Assembly: GCA_902806205.1 (NCBI GenBank)
Contig: CADCVR010000021.1
Coordinates: forward strand, 1-35,201
Source: an uncultured Solirubrobacteraceae bacterium
Lineage (GTDB): Bacteria > Actinomycetota > Thermoleophilia > Solirubrobacterales > Solirubrobacteraceae
Length of the DNA stretch: 35,201 nucleotides
Reading direction: 5' to 3'
Positions 13,951 to 22,455 of the stretch are shown here, one piece after another. Both the position numbers and the translations under genes were made by a program. The notes under the pieces were generated by a model. The model saw only the letters and a program-made list of their open reading frames with translations, was not told the DNA's origin and did not search any database. The stretch's first letter is position 1. The number at the start of each line of letters is the position of its first letter.

Positions 13951-16900
13951 TCACGCGGCGCCCGCCAGCACGCGGCGGATCCGCTTGCCGGAGACCGCCT
14001 TGCGCGAGCCGAGCCCCTGGGCGAAGAGCGAGACGCGCAGCTCCTCGAGCAGCCACGGGACCTCACGCATCGCCTCGGGCACCGGGCGACCCGGCGCGAG
14101 CGCGGCGACGCGCGCGCGGTGCTCGTCCTCCAGCGCACGCAGCTCGTCGGTGCGCCGGCGGTCCAGCGCAGGGTTCTGCGCGACGCGGTCGAGGCGGTGC
14201 GCGGCGGCGTGGAGGTAGCGGGTGAGGTCAGGCAGGCGCGCGGCGCCGGTCGCCGCGACGAAGCCCGGCCCGATCAGGCCCGCGAGCTGGACGGCGACGT
14301 CGTCACGGGCATGCTGGACATCGGCCCGTCCGGAGCGGGCGAGGCGGTCGCGGACGGCCTGCGCCGCCTGCAGGACCCGGGCAGCCTCGATGACGAGCCC
14401 GAGGGTCCGTTCGGCGAGGCTCCCGGCGACGTGGTCGCGCAAGCGCAGGAAGGATCGCTCGTCCCAGGCCGGCCCGCCCCCCTCGAGCATCAGCGCCTCG
14501 GTGGCCGCGCGCTGCGCGTCGGCGATGACCGCGGGCAGGCTTCCGTGGGGCGCGGCGGCGAGGGCGACCTGGGTCCCGAGATCCAGGCGGTCGCGCACCC
14601 AGCGTGCCGGCGATCGAACCGTGAGCGCGAGGAGCCGCAGCGTGCCGAGGCGCATCGCGTCGGCCTGGGCCAGCGACGTGTCGAACAGCCGGACCCCCAC
14701 GGTCTCCCCCTCGTCGACGAGCGCCGGGTACGCCTGGACGGCGCCGCCGGTCCCCGGAAGGGCCACGTCGCGCGGGAGCATCTCGAACGCCCAGCGGGTC
14801 TCCCCCGTGCGCTCCAGCCCGGGCGCAGCGGCGGCCAGTTCGGCCTGGAGCTGCGGGCGCACCCGCTCGCGCAGGGCGTCGAGGTCGTCCCCCACCGCCA
14901 CGACGCGGCCGTGCTCGTCCTCGACGCTGAACGTCATCCGCAGGTGGGCAGGAAGCTCCCCGGCCTTCCACGCGTCGGCCGGCACGCGCACGCCGCGGCG
15001 CCGCTCGAGCTCCGCGGTCAGGACCTCCAGCAGCGGCGCGCTGCGCGGCTTGACGTCGGCGAGGATCTCCTCCACGAGGTCGGGCACGGGCACGAGCGGT
15101 TTGCGCAGCTCCTTCGGCAGCCCGCGGATCAGCGAGGTCAGCAGCTCCCCGCGGAAGGCCGGGACGAGCCAGTCGAAGCCGACGGGCCGCAGGGTCCCGA
15201 GCGTGGCGAGGGGGACGTGCGCGGTGACCCCGTCGTCCGGGGCACCGGGCTCGAAGCGGTAGGTCAGCTCGAGGCGCAGCCCGCCCTGCTTCCACGTGTC
15301 GGGCCGCGCTCGCGGATCGACCTCCGCGCCGCCGCGCAGCAGCAGCGCGCGCGGGTAGGTCAGCAGGTCGCCGTCGGCGCGCCGGGCCTCGCGCCACCAG
15401 CGGTCGAAGTGGTGGCCGCTCGTGACCTCCTCCGGCACGCGTGCGTCGAAGAAGTCCATGCGGACGTCGTCTCCCACGAGCAGGTCATGGCGTCGCGTGC
15501 GCTGCTCGAGCTGCTCCACCTCGAACAGGCGCCGGCGGTTCTCGGCCACGAACGCGTGGGAGCTCTCCCAGTCCCCCTCGACCAGCGCGCGGCGGATGAA
15601 CAGCGCGCGGGCCAGCGCCGGGTCGACGCGTGCGTAGGCCACCGTGCGGCCCTCCACGACCGGCAGCCCGTAGAGGGTGACACGCTCGGTGGCCACGACC
15701 GACGCCTGCCGGGGTTCCCAGCGCGGTTCGGAGTACGTGCGCTTGACGAGGTGGCCCGCCAGCGGCTCGATCCACTTCGGCTTGATCTCCGCCACGGTGC
15801 GGGCGAACAGGCGCGAGGTCTCGACGAGCTCTGCGGCCATCACCCACCTGGCCTGCGCCCGCGAGAGCGAGGAGCCCGGGAAGACGGCGAAGCGCGAGCC
15901 CCTCGCCCCTTCGTACTCACGCCTGCGCGAGCTCCGCAGCCCGACGTGGGAGAGCAGACCGCTCAGCACGGCGATGTGCACGGCGTCGGGCTCGGCCGGG
16001 GACTGGTTCATCCGCACCCCGACCCCTTCGGCGGCGCTGCGCAGCTGGCCCGCGAGATCCTGCCATTCGCGGACGCGGAGGTAGTGCAGGAGCTCGGCCT
16101 TGCAGCGCTTGCGGAACTGGTTGCCCGACAGCTCGGCCTGCAGCGCCTCCAGGTAGCGCCACAGCTCGAGGTACGCGAGGAAATCCGAGCTCTCGTGCTT
16201 GAAGCGGGCGTGGCTCTGGTCGGCCTGGGCCTGGAGGTCGCCGGGGCGCTCGCGCGGATCCTGGATCGACAGTGCGGCCGCGACGATGCACAGCTCCTCC
16301 GCGCAGGCGAGGCGGTCGGCTTCGAGGACCATGCGCCCCAGTCGCGGGTCGACGGGCAGCCGGGCCAGGCGCCGGCCCAGCGGGGTCAGGCGCTTGCGCG
16401 GATCCTCGACGGCGACGTCAAGGGCTCCGAGCTCGTGCAGGAGGTTGACGCCGTCGCGGACCTGGCGACGGTCGGGCGGGTCGAGGAAGCCGAAATCCTC
16501 GACCTCACCCAACCCGAGTGCGGCCATCTGGAGGATCACCGAAGCGAGGTTCGTGCGCTGCACCTCCGGATCGGTGAAGCGCGGCCGGGCCTCGAAGTCC
16601 GCTTGGGAGTACAGGCGGATGCAGACCCCCGGCCCTTCGCGGCCGCAGCGGCCCTTGCGCTGCTCGGCCGAGGCCTGCGAGATCGCCTCGATCGGCAGCC
16701 GCTGGACCTTCAGCCGGGCGGAGTAGCGCGAGATGCGCGCCGTTCCCGGGTCGACGACGTAGCGGATCCCGGGCACGGTCACCGACGTCTCGGCGACGTT
16801 CGTGGCCAGCACGACGCGGCGGTGGGCGTGCGGGCGAAACGCCTTCTGCTGCTCGCCGACGCTCAGCCGCGAGTACAGCGGGAGGACATCGACGCGCGGT

Positions 16901-17832
16901 CCGAGGCGACCCGTCAGCACCTCCGCGGTGTCGCGGATCTCCCGCTCGCCCGAGAGGAACACGAGCACGTCGCCGGGCCCCTCGTCGAGCAGCTCCTCGA
17001 CCGCGTCGCCGATCTGCTCGACCGGGTCGGCGTCGGGCTGCTCCTCGCCCGCCGGCTCCGTCCAGCGCACCTCGACGGGATGGGTGCGGCCGCTGACCTC
17101 GACGACGGGCGCGCCGCCGAAGTGTTCGGCGAAGCGCGCGGGGTCGATCGTCGCGCTCGTGATGATGAGCTTCAGGTCCGGCCGGCGGGGCAGCAGCTCG
17201 CGCAGGTACCCGAGCAGGAAATCGATGTTCAGGCTGCGCTCGTGCGCCTCGTCGACGATGATCGTGTCGTAGCGGCGCAGCAGTCGGTCGTGCTGGATCT
17301 CGGCGAGCAGCAGCCCGTCGGTCATCAGCTTGAGCAGCGTGTCGGCCGTCGCCCTCTGCGTGAAGCGCACCGAGTAGCCGACCGCGCCACCGAGCGGGAC
17401 CGCGAGCTCCTCGGCGATGCGCTCGGCGACCGTACGCGCCGCAAGGCGGCGCGGCTGCGTGTGAGCGATGGTCCCGCGGATGCCGCGTCCGAGCTCGAGG
17501 CAGATCTTCGGCAGCTGGGTCGTCTTTCCCGAGCCGGTCTCGCCGGCGACCACGACGACCTGGTGGTCTGCGATGGTCTCGAGCAGCTCGGGGCGGCGCG
17601 CGCTGACCGGAAGCTGCGGCGGGTACGTGAGCTCCGGGACCGACGCCCGGCGCTGGACGACGCGCGCGGTGGCCTTCTTCAGCTCTGAGAGGAAGGCTTC
17701 GAGCTCTCGTTCCCGCGCCTGCGCATCTTCGAGGGAGCCCAGGCGCTGCAGACGGCCGGCGAGGCGGTGCTCGTCGCGGAGGGTCAGCTCCCCCAGGCGC
17801 CGCCGCAGCTCGGAGACGTCGGTGGCGGCCAC
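13951..17832 (-). CDS. hrpA: HrpA-type DEAH-box ATP-dependent RNA helicase
   Basis: A DEAH/RHA helicase of about 1293 residues, in the size range of bacterial HrpA (about 1300). HrpA has been linked to RNA remodelling and rescue of stalled ribosomes. Counting from GTG 17844: Walker A GETGSGKT (101-108), TQPRRLAA (motif Ia), DEAH (198-201), SAT (motif III), then a VLATNVAETS segment and QRKGRCGREGPG (motif VI). The helicase core is followed by the winged-helix, OB-fold and long HrpA-specific C-terminal region (DUF3418-like). The GTG at 17844 lies inside a TATCGT -10 hexamer, so GTG 17832, four codons later, is proposed as the true start. The downstream gene, convergent in order but on the same strand, is vapB's neighbour only by position. 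Confidence 0.93.
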   Translation of the reverse strand: MAATDVSELRRRLGELTLRDEHRLAGRLQRLGSLEDAQARERELEAFLSELKKATARVVQRRASVPELTYPPQLPVSARRPELLETIADHQVVVVAGETGSGKTTQLPKICLELGRGIRGTIAHTQPRRLAARTVAERIAEELAVPLGGAVGYSVRFTQRATADTLLKLMTDGLLLAEIQHDRLLRRYDTIIVDEAHERSLNIDFLLGYLRELLPRRPDLKLIITSATIDPARFAEHFGGAPVVEVSGRTHPVEVRWTEPAGEEQPDADPVEQIGDAVEELLDEGPGDVLVFLSGEREIRDTAEVLTGRLGPRVDVLPLYSRLSVGEQQKAFRPHAHRRVVLATNVAETSVTVPGIRYVVDPGTARISRYSARLKVQRLPIEAISQASAEQRKGRCGREGPGVCIRLYSQADFEARPRFTDPEVQRTNLASVILQMAALGLGEVEDFGFLDPPDRRQVRDGVNLLHELGALDVAVEDPRKRLTPLGRRLARLPVDPRLGRMVLEADRLACAEELCIVAAALSIQDPRERPGDLQAQADQSHARFKHESSDFLAYLELWRYLEALQAELSGNQFRKRCKAELLHYLRVREWQDLAGQLRSAAEGVGVRMNQSPAEPDAVHIAVLSGLLSHVGLRSSRRREYEGARGSRFAVFPGSSLSRAQARWVMAAELVETSRLFARTVAEIKPKWIEPLAGHLVKRTYSEPRWEPRQASVVATERVTLYGLPVVEGRTVAYARVDPALARALFIRRALVEGDWESSHAFVAENRRRLFEVEQLEQRTRRHDLLVGDDVRMDFFDARVPEEVTSGHHFDRWWREARRADGDLLTYPRALLLRGGAEVDPRARPDTWKQGGLRLELTYRFEPGAPDDGVTAHVPLATLGTLRPVGFDWLVPAFRGELLTSLIRGLPKELRKPLVPVPDLVEEILADVKPRSAPLLEVLTAELERRRGVRVPADAWKAGELPAHLRMTFSVEDEHGRVVAVGDDLDALRERVRPQLQAELAAAAPGLERTGETRWAFEMLPRDVALPGTGGAVQAYPALVDEGETVGVRLFDTSLAQADAMRLGTLRLLALTVRSPARWVRDRLDLGTQVALAAAPHGSLPAVIADAQRAATEALMLEGGGPAWDERSFLRLRDHVAGSLAERTLGLVIEAARVLQAAQAVRDRLARSGRADVQHARDDVAVQLAGLIGPGFVAATGAARLPDLTRYLHAAAHRLDRVAQNPALDRRRTDELRALEDEHRARVAALAPGRPVPEAMREVPWLLEELRVSLFAQGLGSRKAVSGKRIRRVLAGAA

Positions 17833-17842
17833 GATCGCGTCC

Positions 17843-17848
17843 ACGATA
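17843..17848 (-). promoter_or_regulatory. Possible -10 hexamer of hrpA
   Basis: TATCGT (minus strand) overlaps the upstream-most GTG of hrpA and is ten bases before GTG 17832. No convincing -35 was found. Confidence 0.35.
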
Positions 17849-17874
17849 GGCCGTGCTCCGTGCCGGTGGATCCG

Positions 17875-18684
17875 CTACGCGACCTTCTCGAGCACAGAGA
17901 TGGCGTCGCGGTAGGCCGCGAGATCATGCCGCCCGCCCGACCACGAGCGGATGACGCGGTCGACGGCGAGTCCGTGCTCGCGGGCGAGGGCGGCGAACAG
18001 CGTCGCCGTCATGGGCGCCCGCCAGCCGCGCCGGCTGGTGTGGAAGCCGCGGTCGCGGCCGTCGGCATGGTGGATCGTCGCGACGCCGCCGGGCGCCAGG
18101 ACGCGAGCGATCTCGCCCATGTACTCCGCCTGCTGGACCGGGGCGATGTGGACGAACGCGTCGAATGACCAGATTGCCTCGACCGTCGCATCGGCGACCT
18201 CGGCGAGCGAGGCGCCGGGCGTGAGGAGGTAGACGACGCCGGGCGGGTCGCCGAGCGCCTCACGGCACCGGGCCAGGATGCGCTCGTCGAGGTCGACGAC
18301 GACCATCCGATCCGCGCGCGCCAACAGAACCTCCGTCCAGCGTCCGGCGCCCGGGCCGATCTCCAGCACCGTTCCGCCCGGGGGGATCGTGGGCAGCAGG
18401 ACGTCGTCGATCAGCCCCTGCTTCCAGTCGGCCGAGAGGGTCCACTCCTCCCCGCGCCGACTCCAGTCCCAGCTCCCCCAGTGCTCCTTGTTGACTTCCG
18501 GGGCGTGGTCCTGCCAGGCGGCATGCGCGGGGCCCAGGACGCCGCGCTTGCCCTCGACGTCGAGCATCCACGCCTCGGCTCGGAGATGGGTGATCTCCGC
18601 GGCGCGGCGCAGCGGCGCGACCACCGCGTAGAGCGGACCGAAGGTGCGCACACGCGTGCGTGCGTTGCGAAGGTAGCGGCGCAT
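17875..18684 (-). CDS. Class I SAM-dependent methyltransferase
   Basis: A 269-residue methyltransferase. The SAM-binding motif is VLEIGPGAGRWTEVLL (about residues 106-121), followed by VVVDLDERIL (motif II acidic residue) and LAPGGVATIHHADG after the AFVHIA strand, the usual Rossmann order. An N-terminal segment of about 95 residues with WGSWDWSRRGEEWT precedes the domain and resembles those of proteins acting on sugars or glycans, but this is only a resemblance. The ATG at 18684 is ten bases behind a TAGGCT -10 hexamer. The stop is about 30 bases from the hrpA start. Substrate not inferable. Confidence 0.85.
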   Translation of the reverse strand: MRRYLRNARTRVRTFGPLYAVVAPLRRAAEITHLRAEAWMLDVEGKRGVLGPAHAAWQDHAPEVNKEHWGSWDWSRRGEEWTLSADWKQGLIDDVLLPTIPPGGTVLEIGPGAGRWTEVLLARADRMVVVDLDERILARCREALGDPPGVVYLLTPGASLAEVADATVEAIWSFDAFVHIAPVQQAEYMGEIARVLAPGGVATIHHADGRDRGFHTSRRGWRAPMTATLFAALAREHGLAVDRVIRSWSGGRHDLAAYRDAISVLEKVA

Positions 18685-18694
18685 CGAGGACGGC

Positions 18695-18700
18695 AGCCTA
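18695..18700 (-). promoter_or_regulatory. -10 hexamer of methyltransferase gene
   Basis: TAGGCT on the minus strand, ten bases before ATG 18684; predicted leader of about four bases. Confidence 0.45.
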
Positions 18701-18750
18701 CGGCAGCCAAGCGCCGGGCTCCTCCGATCGGCCCGCGGCCGCGTCGACGT

Positions 18751-19887
18751 TCAGAAGCGCGTCACCGCCCCGATGCCCTCGACCGCGGTCAGCTCGGACG
18801 CCGGCGCGGGAAGCACGACCTCCGCGGCCTGCTCGTAGGCCAGCGCGACGGCCGCCTCGATGACGTTGGGAAGCTGCTTCATCTCCGCGCCGTCGGCCGG
18901 GCACTCGGCCAGATTCAGGCCGAGCAGGCCACAGGCCGGGCAGCGGGACCCCGGGGACGCCAGCTGGGGATCGACCACGAGCGTCTCCACCCGCCGCTCC
19001 GAGAGGGCGCCGAGCGTCGTGCGCAACCCGCCGACGCCATGGCCACCGGGGGTGCCGACCCCCTGGGCCAGACGCTCGAGTACCTCACGCTCGTGGTCCG
19101 AGCGCGCCTTCACGATCAGGGGCTCCGCGGCCGCGCGGACGGCTTCGGCGTCCGCGGCGGACTGGTCGACGTCGATCCAACCCGCGAGCCGCTCTTTCAC
19201 CGAGTTGTCGAGCTTGGCCTCCAGGTCGGAGCGGATGGGCTGCTGGCCCGCGAGGATCACCCGGTCGTAGCGGCCCTCGCGCAGGGCCACGAGCAGCGCC
19301 TCGGCGACGTGGTCGAGGTGCGCGACGACCTCGTTCTCGATGGAGCGCTGGTAGCGCCCGACGCTCCAGCCGCCCTTCTTGTGCTGCCCCTTGACCTCGT
19401 CGTCGAGCGTCCCGCTGAGCGGCATGCCGTCCTCGTTTCCGATATGGAAGGACGCCCGGCTGCGGTCCACGAGCGCGACGCACCAGCGTCCGCGGTCCGC
19501 CAACCGCACGAGCGGCTCGACGTGCGCGCTCGCGTCGAGCACGACCCGGTTGGGGATGGGCGCGGGCAGCCGGAGCAGCTCGACGGGTGCCCCGGGGCCC
19601 GGGGCGAAGATCGCCAGTCCGCGAGCCCCCTCGACGGGAATCGCGAGCGGCTCGAGGCGCCCCTTGATCTCCGTGAGCGCATCGCGCATCCGGACGCGGG
19701 CGTCGTGGTCGAGCGGGCTCGCCTCCACCGTTCTCCGCGCCTCGTTCAGCAGCGCGTCCACCGCGGACTGCCGCGCCGGTGCGGTCGGGAACTTCGACGG
19801 GTCGAGATCGAGAAAGAGGGAGAGGACCGCCCCGTCGCGGTTGGCGGCCAGGCGCCGGAGGGCGTCCTGCGAGACGTCGTTGACCAT
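18751..19887 (-). CDS. baeRF / Vms1-like eRF1-fold protein
   Basis: A 378-residue protein of the bacterial archaeo-eukaryotic release-factor (baeRF) group, related to eRF1 and to the Vms1/Ankzf1 peptidyl-tRNA hydrolases. Evidence: an N-terminal VLSLFLDLDP strand and an IFAPGPG segment; the middle domain with WCVALVDRSRASFHIG, then KKGGWSVGRYQRSIENEVVAHL in the position of the catalytic GGQ/GSQ loop of the superfamily; an eRF1 domain-3-like segment (GGLRTTLGALSERRVETLVVD); and a C-terminal zinc-ribbon-like RCPACGLLGLN with a later ECPADG. The loop lacks the usual Q after GGWS (V instead), so peptidyl-tRNA hydrolysis is not assured. TAGCCT ends exactly six bases before ATG 19887, predicting a leaderless mRNA. 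Function in ribosome rescue or stress is inferred. Confidence 0.75.
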   Translation of the reverse strand: MVNDVSQDALRRLAANRDGAVLSLFLDLDPSKFPTAPARQSAVDALLNEARRTVEASPLDHDARVRMRDALTEIKGRLEPLAIPVEGARGLAIFAPGPGAPVELLRLPAPIPNRVVLDASAHVEPLVRLADRGRWCVALVDRSRASFHIGNEDGMPLSGTLDDEVKGQHKKGGWSVGRYQRSIENEVVAHLDHVAEALLVALREGRYDRVILAGQQPIRSDLEAKLDNSVKERLAGWIDVDQSAADAEAVRAAAEPLIVKARSDHEREVLERLAQGVGTPGGHGVGGLRTTLGALSERRVETLVVDPQLASPGSRCPACGLLGLNLAECPADGAEMKQLPNVIEAAVALAYEQAAEVVLPAPASELTAVEGIGAVTRF

Positions 19888-19893
19888 GGGCGC

Positions 19894-19899
19894 AGGCTA
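19894..19899 (-). promoter_or_regulatory. -10 hexamer of leaderless baeRF gene
   Basis: TAGCCT on the minus strand followed by six bases and ATG 19887. Confidence 0.55.
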
Positions 19900-19981
19900 C
19901 CCGCACGCCGTCGCGGCGCGCACGGGCCCCGCTCCTGCCCGCGGTCTGCCCGAGACCACGCCCCGTGCCCGCCGGGACGGC

Positions 19982-20365
19982 TCAGGCCAGCGCCGCCACC
20001 ACGGCGCCGGCCGCCGCGAGCACCACGGAGAGCACGAGCATCCCGCCGGCCATCGTCTGCATCATCCGGTCCTCGTCGGTCAGCCTCGCGCCCGCCAGCC
20101 GCGCCGTCGCGGCGCGGTGCACGAGGCCGGCGGCGACGGTCACGACGGCCAGCGTGATGAGCGGCCCGAGCGTTCCGCCGAGAACGAGGATGCCGGCAAG
20201 AGTGAGCGTTCCCAGCGCGAGCGCCGCTCCGAGGTAGGCGGCGAGCGTCCGCCGGACGGGGTCCAGGCGCTGCCGGGAGCGCGGCGACGGTTCCGTCGGC
20301 TCGCTCTGCTTCGGCGGCCTGGCGCTCGTCGCGACCTGCGCCCGCCCCCGTGCACGTCTGCCCAT
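19982..20365 (-). CDS. Small membrane protein, unrecognised
   Basis: A 127-residue protein with an Arg/Pro/Ser-rich cytoplasmic N-terminus of about 40 residues and three predicted helices: about 41-62 (TLAAYLGAALALGTLTLAGIL), 66-85 and 106-126. No domain recognised. Its start is 23 bases after the stop of the 59-residue protein gene on the same strand, with no separate promoter seen, so the two are probably co-transcribed. The positively charged N-terminus puts it in the cytoplasm by the positive-inside rule. Confidence 0.7.
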   Translation of the reverse strand: MGRRARGRAQVATSARPPKQSEPTEPSPRSRQRLDPVRRTLAAYLGAALALGTLTLAGILVLGGTLGPLITLAVVTVAAGLVHRAATARLAGARLTDEDRMMQTMAGGMLVLSVVLAAAGAVVAALA

Positions 20366-20388
20366 CGGGCCCGAGGCGCGTTCGGCTT

Positions 20389-20568
20389 CTAGGCGTTCTC
20401 GGTGCGCTTGCGCTGGGCGAGGGCGTCGCGGAGGTCGCCGAGCGTCGCCTGGCGGCGCAGGAGCGCGAGCCGGTCAGGGCCCTTCACGTCGTTGCCGGCG
20501 AGCGCCTCGGCGACACGCTGGAGCTCTTTCTGCAGAGCGGTTCCGGACAGGGCGGGGGCACGTGGCAT
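20389..20568 (-). CDS. Small protein (59 aa), unrecognised
   Basis: A 59-codon gene easily missed by length cut-offs. The product starts MPRAPALSGTALQKEL, contains VAEALAGNDVKGPDRLAL and ends with LRDALAQRKRTENA; it is helical, soluble and charged. A TAGAGT -10 hexamer ends exactly six bases before ATG 20568, which predicts a leaderless message and strongly supports the start. The stop is 23 bases before the 127-residue membrane protein gene. Function unknown; a DNA-, RNA- or protein-binding helical hairpin is possible. Confidence 0.65.
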   Translation of the reverse strand: MPRAPALSGTALQKELQRVAEALAGNDVKGPDRLALLRRQATLGDLRDALAQRKRTENA

Positions 20569-20574
20569 CCCCCC

Positions 20575-20580
20575 ACTCTA
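20575..20580 (-). promoter_or_regulatory. -10 hexamer of leaderless 59-aa gene
   Basis: TAGAGT on the minus strand, then GGGGGG and ATG 20568. Confidence 0.5.
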
Positions 20581-20648
20581 CGCCTCGCGACGGCGTCACC
20601 GGTCGCGACGGCGCCCGACCCCGCGTCGCGCGGCGATGGCGTCGCCAC

Positions 20649-20654
20649 TAGCGT
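20649..20654 (+). promoter_or_regulatory. -10 hexamer of the 557-aa membrane protein gene
   Basis: TAGCGT, eleven bases before ATG 20666; predicted leader about five bases. TCGCGC lies 17 bases upstream as a possible weak -35. Confidence 0.45.
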
Positions 20655-20665
20655 CTGCTTTCAGA

Positions 20666-22339
20666 ATGCGCCGCATCCAGTTGAGCCCGTCACGCGCCGC
20701 CGTCCTGGTCCTGGGAGTTCTCGCGCTCGCGGGGCTCTGGCTCGTCCGGCCGGTCTGGCACGGCTTCGCGCTGCTGTTCTGGACCTCGCCCATCGTCTGG
20801 GTGCCCCCGGTCCTGGTGCTCATCGCGGGCGCCTTCGCCCTGCGCCGCTCCACCCAGTGGCGGACACTGGAAGAGCTCCAGACGCCGCGCCGGCCCGACT
20901 CGAAGCTGCTCGTGTTCCCCACACTGGCCTTCGTGCTGCTCGTGGCCGGCTCGGCGTTCAACGGCGCGCTCATCTCGCGTTCGCTCGCGAAGAACACGAC
21001 GTTCGAGGCCATCCCGCAGCTGCCCGCGGGGGGCCAGGTCCGCCTCGTCCCGCGCGAGGTCGCCGAGCAGAACGCTTCGAGCGCGTTCAACTCCTCCACC
21101 GAGACGCTCACCGACTTTCACATCGTCAATACGCGCGACGGCCTGAAGTGGACGGCGCTGCGCACGCCGCAGGGCCTGTTCAGGACGTTCTCCAAGCAGA
21201 GCCAGGGCCTCGTCGTCCTCGACGCGGAGCAGACGGCGCGCTCCCTGCGCCAGGTGGATCGGAAGCTCAGCGTCGCTCCGGGGCTGCAGGTGACCGACAA
21301 CCTGCGCTGGAAGCTGCTCAAGCGTCGCTTCTTCGTCGAGCTGCAAGATCCCGTGGGCATCGAGCTCCCCGACGGGGTCAAGATCATGGTGCCCTACATC
21401 GAGCGCAGAGGGCTCTTCGCCCGCCGGCCGGTGCTCGGCGGGGTGTTCCTGGTGTCGGGCGACGGGACGATCGAGGACCTCGAGCCCGAGGAGGCCGCCA
21501 GGCGCCCCGAGCTCGCCGCGACCGGGCGGATCTACCCCGACACGCTCGCGCGCACCGTGCAGGACTCCTACGCCTACAAGGGCGGCATCTTCAACAAGCT
21601 CTTCGTCCACGAGGACCAGACGCAGATCACCGACACGGCACTCAACCGCCAGCCCTACCTCATCGACTTCGGGTCGGGCGGGCTCGGGCCGCAGTGGGTG
21701 ACAGTCGCCGAGCCGTACGGCCGCGCGTTCGCCGCCAGCGCGATCTTCCTCACCGACGCCGTGACGGGGAGGGTGCGCGTCTGGCGGGTCCCGCGGGGTC
21801 GCTCGCTGAGCGGGAACCGCCGGGCGCTGGAAGCCGTCCGTGCCGTCTCCATTCCCGGCATCGACTTCGGGCAGGGTCCGGGCGGGACGGGCAACTTCCG
21901 GGTAGTCGAGCCGCGGCCCGTCTTCGCCGGCGGCCGCCTCGTCTACCTCGCGTCGATCATCCCCATCAGCGCGAACGCCGTCTCGAAGACCGTGGTGGTC
22001 GACGCGGAGACCAACAAGCTCGTGAAGGTGTTCGACAACGACACCGACCCCAGCGCCGAAGTGGCCACCCAGCGCTACCTCGCCACGGGCCGCCTGCCGG
22101 ACGGCAGCACCGCCGAGGATGCCGCGGGTGTGCCTGCGGTCGAGGATGCCACCGGCGCCACCGGCGCCACCGGCGGGACGGGCGCCGCCGGCGCGACGGG
22201 CGACGGCGGGAGTGGGCGCCGCGGCGGACGCCCGAGCGTCGATCAGCAGCTCGACCGGCTGCTGGACCGTCAGCGCGACCTGCTGCGCGACACAGAGGCG
22301 CTGCGCGAGGCGCTGCGTCGCGAGCGCGCCCGCGGTTGA
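20666..22339 (+). CDS. Large membrane-anchored protein with Gly-Ala-Thr tail, unrecognised
   Basis: A 557-residue protein. Three hydrophobic helices occupy the N-terminus (about residues 10-25, 32-58 and 84-100), the last followed by a large domain with no further helices, probably extracytoplasmic. That domain contains FVELQDPVGIELPDGVKI, a DSYAYKGGIFNKLFVHED segment and the repeated phrase of a beta-rich fold (FLTDAVTGRVRVWRVP, VVVDAETNKLVKVFDND). After about residue 480 comes a low-complexity GATGATGGTGAAGATG tract, then a coiled coil rich in R, L and Q (about 525-555). I recognise no family. ATG 20666 follows a TAGCGT hexamer by eleven bases. The tail resembles flexible, possibly glycosylated linkers of envelope proteins. 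Certain as a gene, unknown in function. Confidence 0.85.
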   Translation: MRRIQLSPSRAAVLVLGVLALAGLWLVRPVWHGFALLFWTSPIVWVPPVLVLIAGAFALRRSTQWRTLEELQTPRRPDSKLLVFPTLAFVLLVAGSAFNGALISRSLAKNTTFEAIPQLPAGGQVRLVPREVAEQNASSAFNSSTETLTDFHIVNTRDGLKWTALRTPQGLFRTFSKQSQGLVVLDAEQTARSLRQVDRKLSVAPGLQVTDNLRWKLLKRRFFVELQDPVGIELPDGVKIMVPYIERRGLFARRPVLGGVFLVSGDGTIEDLEPEEAARRPELAATGRIYPDTLARTVQDSYAYKGGIFNKLFVHEDQTQITDTALNRQPYLIDFGSGGLGPQWVTVAEPYGRAFAASAIFLTDAVTGRVRVWRVPRGRSLSGNRRALEAVRAVSIPGIDFGQGPGGTGNFRVVEPRPVFAGGRLVYLASIIPISANAVSKTVVVDAETNKLVKVFDNDTDPSAEVATQRYLATGRLPDGSTAEDAAGVPAVEDATGATGATGGTGAAGATGDGGSGRRGGRPSVDQQLDRLLDRQRDLLRDTEALREALRRERARG

Positions 22340-22343
22340 GAGA

Positions 22344-22388
22344 CTGTTGAAATATTCGCGTGGTCGCCGGAAACCACCTCGCGCGCAC
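22344..22388 (+). repeat. 45-bp direct repeat, copy 1
   Basis: Begins CTGTTGAAATATTCGCG and ends CCACCTCGCGCGCAC. It matches copy 2 at 22829-22873 except for three bases in the middle. It starts five bases after the stop of the 557-residue protein gene and is markedly more A/T-rich at its left end than its surroundings. Confidence 0.85.
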
Positions 22389-22455
22389 ACCGACAGCGGA
22401 GGCCGCGTCCTGGGCCGCGGAGGCCGGGCGTCCGGAGCCGCGAAGACCCGCGTAT

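Noticed and set aside
14119-17688. A 1189-codon open frame antisense to hrpA
   Set aside because: It is the complementary frame of a clear DEAH helicase, kept open by G+C-rich codon use; its translation is Arg/Gly/Ala-rich with no domain.
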